Source: Hyphomicrobiales bacterium
GTDB lineage: Bacteria; Pseudomonadota; Alphaproteobacteria; Rhizobiales; JAKSCL01
Length of the DNA stretch: 38,226 bases
Assembly (NCBI GenBank): GCA_022360615.1
Contig: JAKSCL010000342.1
Coordinates: 1-38,226 of the forward strand
Reading direction: 5' to 3'
Positions 1 through 7,885 of the stretch are shown one piece after another. Under the pieces are notes generated by a model. It was not told the origin of the DNA, ran no database searches, and saw only the letters and a program-made list of their open reading frames with translations. Position 1 is the first letter of the stretch. Every line of letters starts with the position of its first letter. Both the position numbers and the translations under genes were made by a program.

Positions 1-308
1 AATACGATTTTCATTTCCATTTTAAAATAGGCGATGCGCTCGGTTCAGGCATAGCTAACGCTGGGGAAAATACCAGCGCATTAATGCTTGCCGGTCGCAT
101 GAAAGCCTGAGGCAATCGTTCGCGGCATACCAATGCTACGCCCGCGCCCGCCCTACCTTTTCCAGCCAAGCGCGGGTCATTCTGCCGCAAACAACTTTGG
201 TTTACGGAGCGCGTGCAACCGTTGCTCTCAATCGCCTCCTCGGCTAACCAATACCGGCATATTTCCCGACCTCGAAAGCGCCTTAACATGGAGCGAAAAG
301 GGCATCCC
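1..308. other. Left-edge stretch without a supported gene
   Basis: No reading frame here has a convincing start site or recognisable protein. The minus-strand open frame that covers it runs antisense into the secreted protein gene and reads as low-complexity basic sequence. A small inverted repeat (CGCTGG at 59-64, CCAGCG at 73-78, 8-base loop) is visible, without a T-run on either strand. The first 30 bases are AT-rich. The upstream part of the next gene's promoter probably lies in the right half. Confidence 0.5.
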
Positions 309-710
309 ATGCACGCCATGCGAACGCACGCCTCACGCACATTGCTTCTCACCGCCGTGGCGCTGGGCACATTTGCCCTGTCTGATCCCGCCGAGGCGGA
401 CCGGTTCTGCGGCAAGTTCAACCGCATCTACGGCCCGGTTTCCGCGCCGGCAACGCAAAGTGTGGATGCGCTTGAACGTTCCGACGGCATCGATATCGAT
501 TGCGAGCGCCAGGTGATCGATTTCAAGAAGGCCATCAGCGCTCCGTTCAACGAGGTACGCGGCGATTGGTTCGACCGCAAACGGTCGCATTGGAACCTGA
601 TTTACTGCCGCAATGACGACACGCGCGAGGCGATCCAGTCCGGCTGGGAGATCATTTCGACGTTCACATTTGCCGACGGCCAGACCAGAACCCTGCGCGC
701 AACGTGCTAA
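309..710 (+). CDS. Small secreted cysteine-containing protein, function unknown
   Basis: This encodes a 133-residue protein that I do not recognise. Residues 1-30 form a signal peptide: a basic start, a hydrophobic run of about 15 residues and a likely signal peptidase I site after PAEA. The mature part is polar and holds four cysteines (about 34, 65, 100 and 133, the last being the C-terminal residue), which would suit two disulfides in the periplasm. I chose the ATG at 309 because AAAAGGG precedes it at good spacing; in-frame ATG codons at 288 and 318 are alternatives. It stands alone, with no operon partner. Confidence 0.75.
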   Translation: MHAMRTHASRTLLLTAVALGTFALSDPAEADRFCGKFNRIYGPVSAPATQSVDALERSDGIDIDCERQVIDFKKAISAPFNEVRGDWFDRKRSHWNLIYCRNDDTREAIQSGWEIISTFTFADGQTRTLRATC

Positions 711-844
711 GAGACAGCGGACCGCACGGCCTTTCGCAATCGCCTCACAAGTGTCTCACGTCAGTGTGTGAGCGGTTGATGTGACGGTTCAACCGCGAAA
801 GGGTAGAGTCTCGCCATCGGATACGACAACACGAGGTGAGGACG

Positions 845-991
845 ATGTTTCCTACGCACAGCACCGCAGTTGACGTTGCGCAGGTTGCGCGGACCGGAAA
901 GTGTTCCGCCAAAGCGGCCTGTTTCGCCTTCGGGGTCGCTTTTGCCGGCGTCACCTGGACCATCCTGCTGATCGGGACGGCGATTCTCTAG
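845..991 (+). CDS. Predicted 48-residue single-span membrane protein
   Basis: This is a short gene below common length cut-offs. The ATG at 845 follows a strong ribosome binding site, GAGGTGAGG, and the frame runs 48 codons to TAG. The N-terminal 25 residues are polar, with one cysteine; residues 26-48 are hydrophobic and glycine-rich (FGVAFAGVTWTILLIGTAIL) and would form one transmembrane helix with the C-terminus at or near the membrane surface. The gene ends 13 bases before the end of the convergent cutA gene. I know no family for it. Support rests on the Shine-Dalgarno sequence and the clean membrane segment; conservation has not been tested. Confidence 0.55.
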   Translation: MFPTHSTAVDVAQVARTGKCSAKAACFAFGVAFAGVTWTILLIGTAIL

Positions 992-1004
992 CTTCCAGGC
1001 GGCG

Positions 1005-1343
1005 TTAATCCGTCCCCTGGCTTGATTTGGTCCCGGCCAACAGCCATGCGCGATAAGGCGCGTCGACCCGCTCAATCGGCAGTTCAAGAAGAGCCGGCAC
1101 GTCATAGGGATGCATGTCCCGCAGGAACTGCATCAACTCCGGGACCAGCGGCTTGTGTGTCTTGAAGATGGCCACCGTTTCGTTGGCCGTTTCGGTCGTC
1201 CCCTCCCAGCGGTAAACGGACATCATGGCCGGGATGATGTTCGCGCACGCCGCGAGTTCCGCCTGCACCACCGCCACCGCCGCCTCTTTCGCGGTCTCGC
1301 TGTCAGGATAGGTCGCATAGACAAACGCTATTCCGCCGCTCAT
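1005..1343 (-). CDS. cutA: Divalent-cation tolerance protein CutA1
   Basis: This 112-residue protein matches the CutA1 family, small ferredoxin-fold proteins that form very stable trimers. Mutants in E. coli are linked to copper tolerance, but the biochemical role is still unclear. Family landmarks are visible: the N-terminal strand FVYATYPD, the AACANIIPAMMSVYRWEG block and the conserved TVAIFKT strand, and a C-terminal HPYDVPALLELPI segment. I chose the ATG at 1343 (MSGG...), preceded by AAACGGGAAA, because it gives the usual family length; the open frame continues upstream for 33 more codons, and an ATG at about 1364 is the main alternative. It is convergent with the small membrane protein gene and divergent from nadK. 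Confidence 0.92.
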   Translation of the reverse strand: MSGGIAFVYATYPDSETAKEAAVAVVQAELAACANIIPAMMSVYRWEGTTETANETVAIFKTHKPLVPELMQFLRDMHPYDVPALLELPIERVDAPYRAWLLAGTKSSQGTD

Positions 1344-1515
1344 TTCCCGTTTCCCTTCGCCCATGATCGTGTGCATACGTGTGCCCCCTCTTTGGCAAAC
1401 GGCTGCGACAGTGGCTACTTTTTTGCCGCTTGCAATTGTCATGACAGGATAAATCGGCTCTTAAGCGGCAGGCTCCCGTTTCCGATGACCGGGGCCAGGG
1501 AACAGAAACACGCCG

Positions 1516-2301
1516 ATGACGCAATTCAGACTGCCGGACGATCCATCCATTGCCTTTGTGGCGAGCCCGACGCCGGAGGCCCAAGCATCGCTCGTGCGTT
1601 TCGCGAAGCGCTACGGCAACGCTCCGAAGACAGACGCCGATGCCATCGTTGCCCTCGGCGGGGATGGCTTGATGCTGCGCACGTTGCACGAGTTCATGGA
1701 TTCCGGGAAACCGATCTACGGCATGAATCGCGGCTCGGTTGGCTTCTTGATGAACGATTATGCCGAAGAGGGACTGATCGAGCGGCTGCGCGCGGCCGAA
1801 GAGACGGTGATTCACCCCTTACTGATGACCGCCACCGACATTCACGGCGAAACGCATCTGGCCCATGCCATCAACGAGGTGTCGTTCCTGCGCGAGACCT
1901 ATCAGGCAGCCAAGCTGCGCATCTTGATTGACGGCAAAATCCGTATGCCGGAACTCATCTGCGACGGCATCCTCGTTGCAACGCCCGCCGGCAGCACGGC
2001 CTATAACCTCTCCGCGCATGGTCCGATCATTCCGATCAAGGCCCTGCTCCTTGCGCTCACCCCGATCAGCGCCTTCAGGCCAAGGCGCTGGCGCGGCGCC
2101 CTCCTTCCGAATGAGGCCTGCGTCACCATCGAAGTGATCGAGCCGCGTGAGCGCCCGGTCAGCGCGGTCGCGGACCATAACGAATTCCGCGATGTGGTGT
2201 CGGTGACCGTCGAAGAGGATTCGCCGCGCAGCATGGTGATGCTGTTTGACCCGGACGGGAATCTGAACGAGCGGATTCTCCGCGAACAGTTCCTTGTCTA
2301 G
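1516..2301 (+). CDS. nadK: NAD kinase
   Basis: The 261-residue product should phosphorylate NAD to NADP using ATP or polyphosphate in the cytoplasm. Diagnostic motifs are present: GGDG at residues 48-51 (catalytic Asp50) within [25 protein letters not shown] at 71-80, NEVSFLRE near 120, and [20 protein letters not shown] at about 150-169. The length and the GGDGLML variant of the usual GGDGTFL are typical of alphaproteobacterial enzymes. The start follows a purine-rich stretch (CAGGGAACAGAAAC). It is divergent from cutA across about 170 bases and 101 bases upstream of the response regulator, so probably a separate unit. Confidence 0.95.
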   Translation: MTQFRLPDDPSIAFVASPTPEAQASLVRFAKRYGNAPKTDADAIVALGGDGLMLRTLHEFMDSGKPIYGMNRGSVGFLMNDYAEEGLIERLRAAEETVIHPLLMTATDIHGETHLAHAINEVSFLRETYQAAKLRILIDGKIRMPELICDGILVATPAGSTAYNLSAHGPIIPIKALLLALTPISAFRPRRWRGALLPNEACVTIEVIEPRERPVSAVADHNEFRDVVSVTVEEDSPRSMVMLFDPDGNLNERILREQFLV

Positions 2302-2402
2302 GGAGCTGCATACCGGAATTAACACGCATTACGCGCATATCAATTTTTACTAAACTATTACGCTATAACACTGCCACGTCCCTGCGAATGGACTGGTTGA
2401 GA

Positions 2403-2966
2403 ATGGCCCGCGTTGATTTTCAAAAACTGACTTTCCTCGTGGTTGAGGACAATGCGCATATGCGGCGCATTGTCCGCACGCTTCTGCATGCCTTCGGATC
2501 GCGCGAGGTCTACGAGGCGGAAGACGGCGCCGAGGGTCTTGAAGCGGTCGAGCAATATTCACCCGACATTTTGATCACCGATTGGGTGATGCCCATATTG
2601 GACGGCGCCGAGCTTATACGCCTGATCCGCAATCCTGGCGGCTGCCAGACCCCCTATCTGCCCATCATCATGCTGACAGCCTATTCGGAAAAGAAACACG
2701 TCGTCGAAGCCCGCGACATTGGGGTGACGGAGTTTTTGTGCAAACCGATATCGGCGAAGGCGCTGTACCAGCGGATTCACAATCTCGTTTTTCATCCCCG
2801 GCCCTTTATCCGCTCACAGACCTATTTCGGCCCCGACCGGCGGCGGCATCTCAATGCGCGCTTCAACGGCCCGGAGCGGCGAATTGCCGCAAGCACCGAT
2901 ACAGTTTTGCCTGGCGAAGACAATGCTTATCCGAATCTGACAGAGAAAGTTCAAAATGTAGCGTGA
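2403..2966 (+). CDS. Single-domain response regulator with a conserved basic tail
   Basis: Residues 1-125 form a CheY-like receiver domain. The acidic pair is E15-D16, the phosphoacceptor is D60 (ITDWVMP), the switch residue is T92 and the conserved lysine is K114. No DNA-binding or enzymatic output domain follows; instead there is a tail of about 55 residues with FGPDRRR and GPERR motifs. I know this kind of tail from other alphaproteobacterial receiver proteins, but its role is unclear to me. An in-frame ATG at 2388 is possible, but the ATG at 2403 places the domain start normally. The next gene, 23 bases on, encodes an Hpt protein, which suggests a phosphorelay pair. No histidine kinase is near. 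Confidence 0.9.
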   Translation: MARVDFQKLTFLVVEDNAHMRRIVRTLLHAFGSREVYEAEDGAEGLEAVEQYSPDILITDWVMPILDGAELIRLIRNPGGCQTPYLPIIMLTAYSEKKHVVEARDIGVTEFLCKPISAKALYQRIHNLVFHPRPFIRSQTYFGPDRRRHLNARFNGPERRIAASTDTVLPGEDNAYPNLTEKVQNVA

Positions 2967-2989
2967 GATGAGCGCTTGGGAATTGCCGA

Positions 2990-3520
2990 ATGACGAACAG
3001 CAAATTCGAAGATAATGGAAAGAGCTATGAGGTCATCCGCCCCCCGAAGACACTTCACAAGAATGTGAAAGGCGCAAACCCCACCCGGATTGACTTCAGT
3101 GCCATCAAAGCCGCCGAAAAAGCGCTTGAAGAGCTTTCCAAAGACTTTGACAACTGGATGGACGATGAGATCAAAACGCTCATCGAAACCCGTGATGAGA
3201 TGATGCGCGAGGGCGTCACACGGGAAACCATTAGAACCCTGTTCCAAGCCGCCCACGACATTCGCGGCCAGGCCGCCACACTGGGTTACCCGCGTGCCGG
3301 TGCGGCCGCGAAAAGCCTTTGTGCGCTGTTGGAAGCCGATTTCGACATCACCGACACCCCTTTTGAAGCGATCGATAGCCATGTGGACGCCATACGCGCG
3401 CTTTTCGCCGAGCATGGCAAGCCCGACAGCGAGCGGATAGCCGGTATTCTGATCGAAGCCCTTCAGCAGATGACGGAGGGCTTCCTCGCGGAACAGGGAC
3501 GCAAAGCGTCAAACGGCTAG
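2990..3520 (+). CDS. Hpt-domain histidine phosphotransfer protein
   Basis: The 176-residue protein contains the helical Hpt signature AAHDIRGQAATLGYP at residues 87-101, with His89 as the expected phosphorylated residue and the small, glycine-rich positions that let a receiver dock. The rest is strongly helical and charged, and residues 40-75 look able to form a long helix. It probably carries phosphoryl groups between a kinase encoded elsewhere and a receiver such as its upstream neighbour. It lies 23 bases after that response regulator gene and is convergent with the DUF2336 gene, whose end is 33 bases away. The N-terminal 35 residues are polar and probably disordered. Which kinase it serves cannot be told here. 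Confidence 0.85.
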   Translation: MTNSKFEDNGKSYEVIRPPKTLHKNVKGANPTRIDFSAIKAAEKALEELSKDFDNWMDDEIKTLIETRDEMMREGVTRETIRTLFQAAHDIRGQAATLGYPRAGAAAKSLCALLEADFDITDTPFEAIDSHVDAIRALFAEHGKPDSERIAGILIEALQQMTEGFLAEQGRKASNG

Positions 3521-3553
3521 AATTCGCAGCGGCACACACCGCGACGAAACCCG

Positions 3554-4696
3554 TTACGCCGCGTCCGCAACGAAGCCCCGGTTCTTGCGCGCTTCATCGC
3601 GGGCCGCATCGGCGGCGAAGCGGGTGAGAAGCGAAATCAGAGGATCGACCTCCACATCGGTGATGCTTTCATACTGCGTCAAAACGCGTTCCACCATGGC
3701 CCGGCGGAAACGGAACGGGTCCCCACAGGCGCTTTCACGACAAAGATCGAGGAAAACCCTCAATGCGCTCTGAAAAGCAGGCTCCAAACTCTTGGGAAAG
3801 CCCGCGTCTTGATAAAGAACTGAGAAGGCTTTGCCCGGTCCGCGCGTCATGATGGCGAAAACCCGCTCCTCCCGTTGTCCGGTCAAGAGCGAAAGGGCTT
3901 GCTCCAGCGCCAGCGCGTTGCCGCAGCAAAGCGCGCGCAACACAAGTTGCGGCGTCAATTCATCGTCTTTGAGAAGCCGCTCAAGCAAGTCTCTGATTTC
4001 CTTACGGTCCTCCAGCTCAATCAATGCGACTGTGGCCTTTTCCTTGGCATCGGCGATGATCGAGGACATACGCGCGCGGTCGAGGCCGAAACGGGCGACG
4101 GAGAAACCGCAAAGCGTCTCGCCCAGGGCGCTAAGCAATTGACGGCGCAGGAAAACGGGAAGATCGGGACGGTCGAGCAAGGTCGCCCGCACATGCGCAT
4201 CCCCGCCATGGCGGTCCGCGACGCGCGCGACGGAGGCCGCGAAAAGCTCCGCGCCCGCGTTCAGCAGCAAGGCGTTGCAGCTTTGCGCATCCCCATGTTC
4301 GGCGATCGCTTGCGCCACCCGGCAAGAGACGAAGGCCCGTCCGGCGATCACCCGCTGCACGTCGCTCCGGCCCGTCTTGACCAGATCGATGAGGTCGGCC
4401 TCCGGAATAACCGCCGAAAAGGCAAGCACCGGCTCCGCCACCGAAAAAGCATCGCGTGAGAGCAAATGAACCACATGGCGCGGCGCTTCCACATAATGGC
4501 AGAGCCCCTCCGCCAAGGCGCGGCGCACAACCGGCGACGGATCATCCGTCAGCCGCAAAAGAAGGTCTTCTGCGAGCGGACGCTCCTCCTCGCCAAGCAC
4601 CGACTGGACAAAGCAATGCGTGAAAGCGTAAGCGATCTTCTCCCGCTGAAAAACGGGCGCAGTCTTTAGCGTCTCCACAACACGAGCAACAAACAT
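3554..4696 (-). CDS. DUF2336 helical-repeat protein
   Basis: The 380-residue cytoplasmic protein matches the DUF2336 family, which is common in Alphaproteobacteria and often sits near receiver, Hpt and chemotaxis-like genes; no function is established. The N-terminal half reads as HEAT-like helical pairs, for example LLLRLTDDPSPVVRRALAEG followed by a VLAFSAVIPEADLIDLV block. There is no signal peptide or membrane segment. I start at the ATG at 4696, which has GGAGAG about 8 bases upstream; the frame extends 10 codons further without a better site. It may work with the convergent regulator and Hpt genes, an inference from position and family habit only. Two imperfect TTAA-N7-TTAA boxes lie upstream (4743-4757 and 4777-4791). 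Confidence 0.85.
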   Translation of the reverse strand: MFVARVVETLKTAPVFQREKIAYAFTHCFVQSVLGEEERPLAEDLLLRLTDDPSPVVRRALAEGLCHYVEAPRHVVHLLSRDAFSVAEPVLAFSAVIPEADLIDLVKTGRSDVQRVIAGRAFVSCRVAQAIAEHGDAQSCNALLLNAGAELFAASVARVADRHGGDAHVRATLLDRPDLPVFLRRQLLSALGETLCGFSVARFGLDRARMSSIIADAKEKATVALIELEDRKEIRDLLERLLKDDELTPQLVLRALCCGNALALEQALSLLTGQREERVFAIMTRGPGKAFSVLYQDAGFPKSLEPAFQSALRVFLDLCRESACGDPFRFRRAMVERVLTQYESITDVEVDPLISLLTRFAADAARDEARKNRGFVADAA

Positions 4697-4884
4697 GGGA
4701 CGAACTCTCCGGTAACGACGGACCAAATCTGTCGCACTCGGATTAAAGATTGGTTCACTGTAACCAGAAAATCTTGTTAATACTTTGATAACACATGAAT
4801 TTCTGAAACAAGCCGGTATTCATAGGAATAAAGCGGCTTCGCAGTGAGGTGTATCGCGCTTCTTCGGGGGGCAGCCCTTTAACG

Positions 4885-6162
4885 CTACTCGGACCTCTCA
4901 GGCTCCTTTTCGGCCTCTTCCTCCTGAGCCGCATCGGCCGCGGCCTCGATGGCCGCCGCCGCCGCAACGGCCGTTGCACGCGGTGCGAGGATCACATACT
5001 CGCCGCGATCCTCTTCGGCAATCGCTGGCCGCCGCATCATCCGGTACGCGGCAAACAGCGCCATGGCGAAGTGGACGGCGGCACCGAAGACAAAGAAAGC
5101 CGACGGCCCCGCCGCCGACATCAGCGCTCCGACGACCAGCGGCCCCGCAACCGATCCGATGGAAAAGGCGAGCACCAGCTTCGCGCTCGCCGGCAGCATT
5201 TTTTCCGATGGGATGGCGTCATTCGCGTGTGCGATCGACAAGCCGTAGAGCACCATCGAGAAACTTCCGTAGACTGCAAACGCGGCGAACAGAATGGGGC
5301 GGCCGCCGCCAAGATCGCTTGCGGCGAAGATCGCGACCGCCGCGGCCAGCCCCGCCACTGCGCAGATCACATAACGGCGGTCCATGCGGTCCGATATGGC
5401 GCCAAGCGGTAGCTGAAAAAGAAGGACGCAAAACAAGGGAAGGCTCATGAAGAGCGCAAGCTGCGCCGTTGGAAGGCCGATCCCGGCGCCGTAGACGGCG
5501 CCCATGCTGAGCATCGCACCTTGCCCCGCGCCCGACAGGACACAGGCGATAAGCCCGAGCGGCGAGAGCCGGTAAAGCTCAAGAAACCCCATCCGCTCGG
5601 TCTCAAGAATGACCGGCGCCGGCGAACGCGACAGCGAAACCGGAACGAGCGCGATCGAAACGAGCACCGATACGACAATGAAAAGGACATGGCCGGAAGG
5701 ATCGGCGAGCGGCAGAAGATACTGTCCCGTCGCCATGCCGCCGGAGACGGTCATCATATAGATGGCGAAAACCTTGCCGCGCTCCTCATTCGTCGCCGTT
5801 TGGTTCAGCCAGCTCTCGGCGACCACATAAAGCCCGGCAAAGGCAAAACCCGTCACGAATCTGAGGAAGAACCAGATCTCCGGAACCGGCAAAAGCGAAT
5901 GGAGAAGAATAGTGGTGGACGCGATCGAGGCAAAGGCCGCAAAGACGCGGACATGGCCGACACCCGAAATGAGTTGCGGCGTGATCACGGACGACACCAG
6001 AAAGCCCAGATAGAACGAGGACATGATGAGGCCGGTGACGGTTGCCCCGAAATCCTCAATCGTCGCGCGCAACGACAAAAGCGATCCCTGAAGCCCATTG
6101 CCGAGCATCAGGAAGCCGATCGCCAGAAACAATGCCCACACGCCTTTGACGGTGTGAATCAT
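4885..6162 (-). CDS. MFS transporter of the YcaD-like group
   Basis: A 425-residue inner-membrane protein with about 12 hydrophobic helices in two halves and a middle loop near residue 190. The segment AESWLNQTATNEERGKVFAI after helix 4 is characteristic of YcaD-like major facilitator proteins, and the second half has the typical AISDRMDRRYV loop. The substrate is unknown. The C-terminal 40 residues are an alanine- and glutamate-rich cytoplasmic tail. I prefer the ATG at 6162; a TTG five codons upstream is possible. It sits between two minus-strand genes but has its own 5' region of about 175 bases, which holds the terminator of the transglycosylase gene upstream of it. Confidence 0.9.
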   Translation of the reverse strand: MIHTVKGVWALFLAIGFLMLGNGLQGSLLSLRATIEDFGATVTGLIMSSFYLGFLVSSVITPQLISGVGHVRVFAAFASIASTTILLHSLLPVPEIWFFLRFVTGFAFAGLYVVAESWLNQTATNEERGKVFAIYMMTVSGGMATGQYLLPLADPSGHVLFIVVSVLVSIALVPVSLSRSPAPVILETERMGFLELYRLSPLGLIACVLSGAGQGAMLSMGAVYGAGIGLPTAQLALFMSLPLFCVLLFQLPLGAISDRMDRRYVICAVAGLAAAVAIFAASDLGGGRPILFAAFAVYGSFSMVLYGLSIAHANDAIPSEKMLPASAKLVLAFSIGSVAGPLVVGALMSAAGPSAFFVFGAAVHFAMALFAAYRMMRRPAIAEEDRGEYVILAPRATAVAAAAAIEAAADAAQEEEAEKEPERSE

Positions 6163-6268
6163 CGCCAGCAGCCCCAACCGTGCATATAAAAAGAGGCAAA
6201 CCGCGCCCGGCCGCTGGGAACCCTCTCCCCGGTTGAGATGACGCGTTAGATGGGTCTATCCGCCTTGC

Positions 6269-6300
6269 AAAAAAACGAAGCGTCCGAAAACGACTTCGCC
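6269..6300 (-). terminator. Rho-independent terminator of the transglycosylase gene
   Basis: Read on the minus strand, a hairpin with CGAAG (6294-6298) and CTTCG (6276-6280) arms, helped by inner CG pairs, is followed at once by a run of seven T (6275-6269). It begins about 40 bases after the stop codon of the lytic transglycosylase gene, the place expected for its terminator. Confidence 0.75.
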
Positions 6301-6337
6301 CGCCGGTTTGGTGACGTTTTTTGGCAGTTTTCAGATG

Positions 6338-7321
6338 TCAGGATTTCAGCGGATCTGGCGCATGGCGGCGATAGGCGGCAGCGGCCTGCGTAAGGTCAAG
6401 CGGCGCGCCGACCTCACCCGTCTCGCCCTGGCGCAGCCAATCGAAAAGCGCCTTGTGCGACACAGCGGCCGCATCCCGATTGCTAAACAGGCCGAAACCC
6501 GCCGATGGCGCTTCGCCTGCAAAACCGTTCCATAGGGCCGCACTCACGGCGGGTGACGGTTGCGAACCGGTTGAAAAGAACGAGCCGAACCCGCCGCCCG
6601 CTCCAGAACCGCCGAAAAACGCCACCGGCCCACCGGTTACGGCTAGTGCGGATTGCGGAAGGGCCGTCGCCGGACTGGGAGCCGCGGCAACCTGGGGAAC
6701 CGGCGCGCTGCCCTCATGCTTGGCGACCAGCACGCCATAGACATCCCGCACAGTGCGCGGTTCGCCCTTGCGGTCGTAAAAGATGGAAGGGTTCGCGTTC
6801 GCTTCGCGCGGAAAGGCTTTCTTGGCCGCCATATCGGGTTTGTTCGCAGCCAGCGAAATCAGGTTGGAAGCCCCTTCCGCGCCCAGGAAATGCGCGATAT
6901 AGAGTTCGCCGGAGGTGGCGGGCCGCCCGATGGATGCCTGCAGCGCGTCGGCATTCCGCTTCGTGAAAGCCCCGGCAAGAACGGCGGACGCCGTCGGGTC
7001 GAACCGCAAGTTCAGGATTTTCTCCCGCATGTCGGGATTCTTCACTGTAAAACGGCCGTTTCCGTCCTGGATGATGTGGCTCGCCAACCGTCCGAAGCCC
7101 AGCCCCGGCCCATCCTGCTTCAAGGTTTGCAACCAGGTCTGTTCGATGAACTGGAAAAGGCCCGAGGCGCTCGACGTCGATGCTTTCGCTTTCGGATCGA
7201 AGCTGCTTTCCCTGAACGCTGTGCGCAGAAGGTAGTCGAAATTCGCGCCCGTGCGGTCGCTGGCCCGCTGCAGCGCTTTCATCACCTTTGAGGAAACATC
7301 GACCCCTTCGACAACCGCCAT
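6338..7321 (-). CDS. Lytic transglycosylase, SLT domain
   Basis: The 327-residue protein carries a lysozyme-like SLT fold in its first 200 residues. Glu38 in FRESSFDP is the expected catalytic acid, followed by the ASGLFQFIEQTWL motif at about 52-64 and a later GELYIAHFLG block. It would cleave peptidoglycan glycan strands. Residues 210-290 are rich in proline, alanine and glycine, a likely linker. There is no classic signal peptide: the protein begins with a polar helix, so export may be by a non-Sec route, as with flagellum-associated muramidases, but no flagellar gene is present here. It is transcribed away from the MaoC gene across a 102-base region holding two CtrA-type boxes. Confidence 0.85.
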   Translation of the reverse strand: MAVVEGVDVSSKVMKALQRASDRTGANFDYLLRTAFRESSFDPKAKASTSSASGLFQFIEQTWLQTLKQDGPGLGFGRLASHIIQDGNGRFTVKNPDMREKILNLRFDPTASAVLAGAFTKRNADALQASIGRPATSGELYIAHFLGAEGASNLISLAANKPDMAAKKAFPREANANPSIFYDRKGEPRTVRDVYGVLVAKHEGSAPVPQVAAAPSPATALPQSALAVTGGPVAFFGGSGAGGGFGSFFSTGSQPSPAVSAALWNGFAGEAPSAGFGLFSNRDAAAVSHKALFDWLRQGETGEVGAPLDLTQAAAAYRRHAPDPLKS

Positions 7322-7340
7322 GAAACCCGAATCCCAACCG

Positions 7341-7355
7341 CTAACCGATCGTTAA
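7341..7355. promoter_or_regulatory. CtrA-type box, one mismatch
   Basis: On the minus strand this reads TTAA-N7-TTAG, one base from the CtrA consensus TTAA-N7-TTAA. It lies 20 bases upstream of the transglycosylase start and 17 bases from a perfect box at 7373-7387. CtrA is the cell-cycle master regulator of Alphaproteobacteria; binding is inferred. Confidence 0.5.
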
Positions 7356-7372
7356 GCCTTGTGGCCTTTCGG

Positions 7373-7388
7373 TTAATGGCACGTTAAC
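7373..7388 (+). promoter_or_regulatory. CtrA box, perfect TTAA-N7-TTAAC
   Basis: TTAA at 7373-7376, seven bases, then TTAAC at 7384-7388 is an exact match to the CtrA binding consensus. It lies in the divergent region between the lytic transglycosylase (start 7321) and the MaoC gene (start 7424). The association with a cell-wall hydrolase gene suits known CtrA regulons, which include envelope and flagellar genes. Confidence 0.65.
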
Positions 7389-7423
7389 ACTCCAAACAAC
7401 GTGAAACGCAGCGGGAGCGCACG

Positions 7424-7879
7424 ATGAAGGGCAAGTACTTCGAGGAGTTCGAGGAAGGCGAAGTTGTCGATCACCCCATAAAGCGCACAGTCACCGAGAT
7501 GGATAACGTCCTCTTCTCGACGATGACGCACAACCCGCAACCCCTGCATATCGATTTCGAGTATTGCAGGAACGAAACGGAGTTCGGCCAGCCCTTGGTG
7601 AACAGCCTCTTCACGCTCGGCCTGATGATCGGTATCTCGGTGAACGACACGACACTGGGCACAACGATCGCCAACCTCGGCATGAGCGATGTGAAGTTTC
7701 CGAATCCCCTCTTTCATGGCGACACGGTGCGCATACGCACCACCGTTCTTGGAAAGCGCGAAAGCCGCTCACGCCCCAATGCGGGCATTGTCGAGTTCAA
7801 GCATGAAGCCTTCAAGCAATCGGGCGAATGCGTCGCCGAATGCACCCGGCAAGCATTCATGTTGAAAAAACCGGTTTAA
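7424..7879 (+). CDS. MaoC-family hydratase, mesaconyl-CoA-hydratase-like
   Basis: A 151-residue single hot-dog-fold protein of the MaoC group, enzymes that hydrate or dehydrate CoA thioesters. The active-site region reads [15 protein letters not shown] at about residues 34-48. Classic MaoC hydratases have a D...H dyad (GDxNPxH); here the aspartate position is not Asp, while the PLHID histidine is kept, which resembles the mesaconyl-CoA/methylmalyl-CoA branch. Its length is about half that of the fused two-domain enzymes, so it probably acts as an oligomer. The start has GGGAGCG upstream. It ends six bases before the CitE-like lyase gene, so the two very likely act in sequence on a CoA ester. 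Confidence 0.88.
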   Translation: MKGKYFEEFEEGEVVDHPIKRTVTEMDNVLFSTMTHNPQPLHIDFEYCRNETEFGQPLVNSLFTLGLMIGISVNDTTLGTTIANLGMSDVKFPNPLFHGDTVRIRTTVLGKRESRSRPNAGIVEFKHEAFKQSGECVAECTRQAFMLKKPV

Positions 7880-7885
7880 GCGGCA

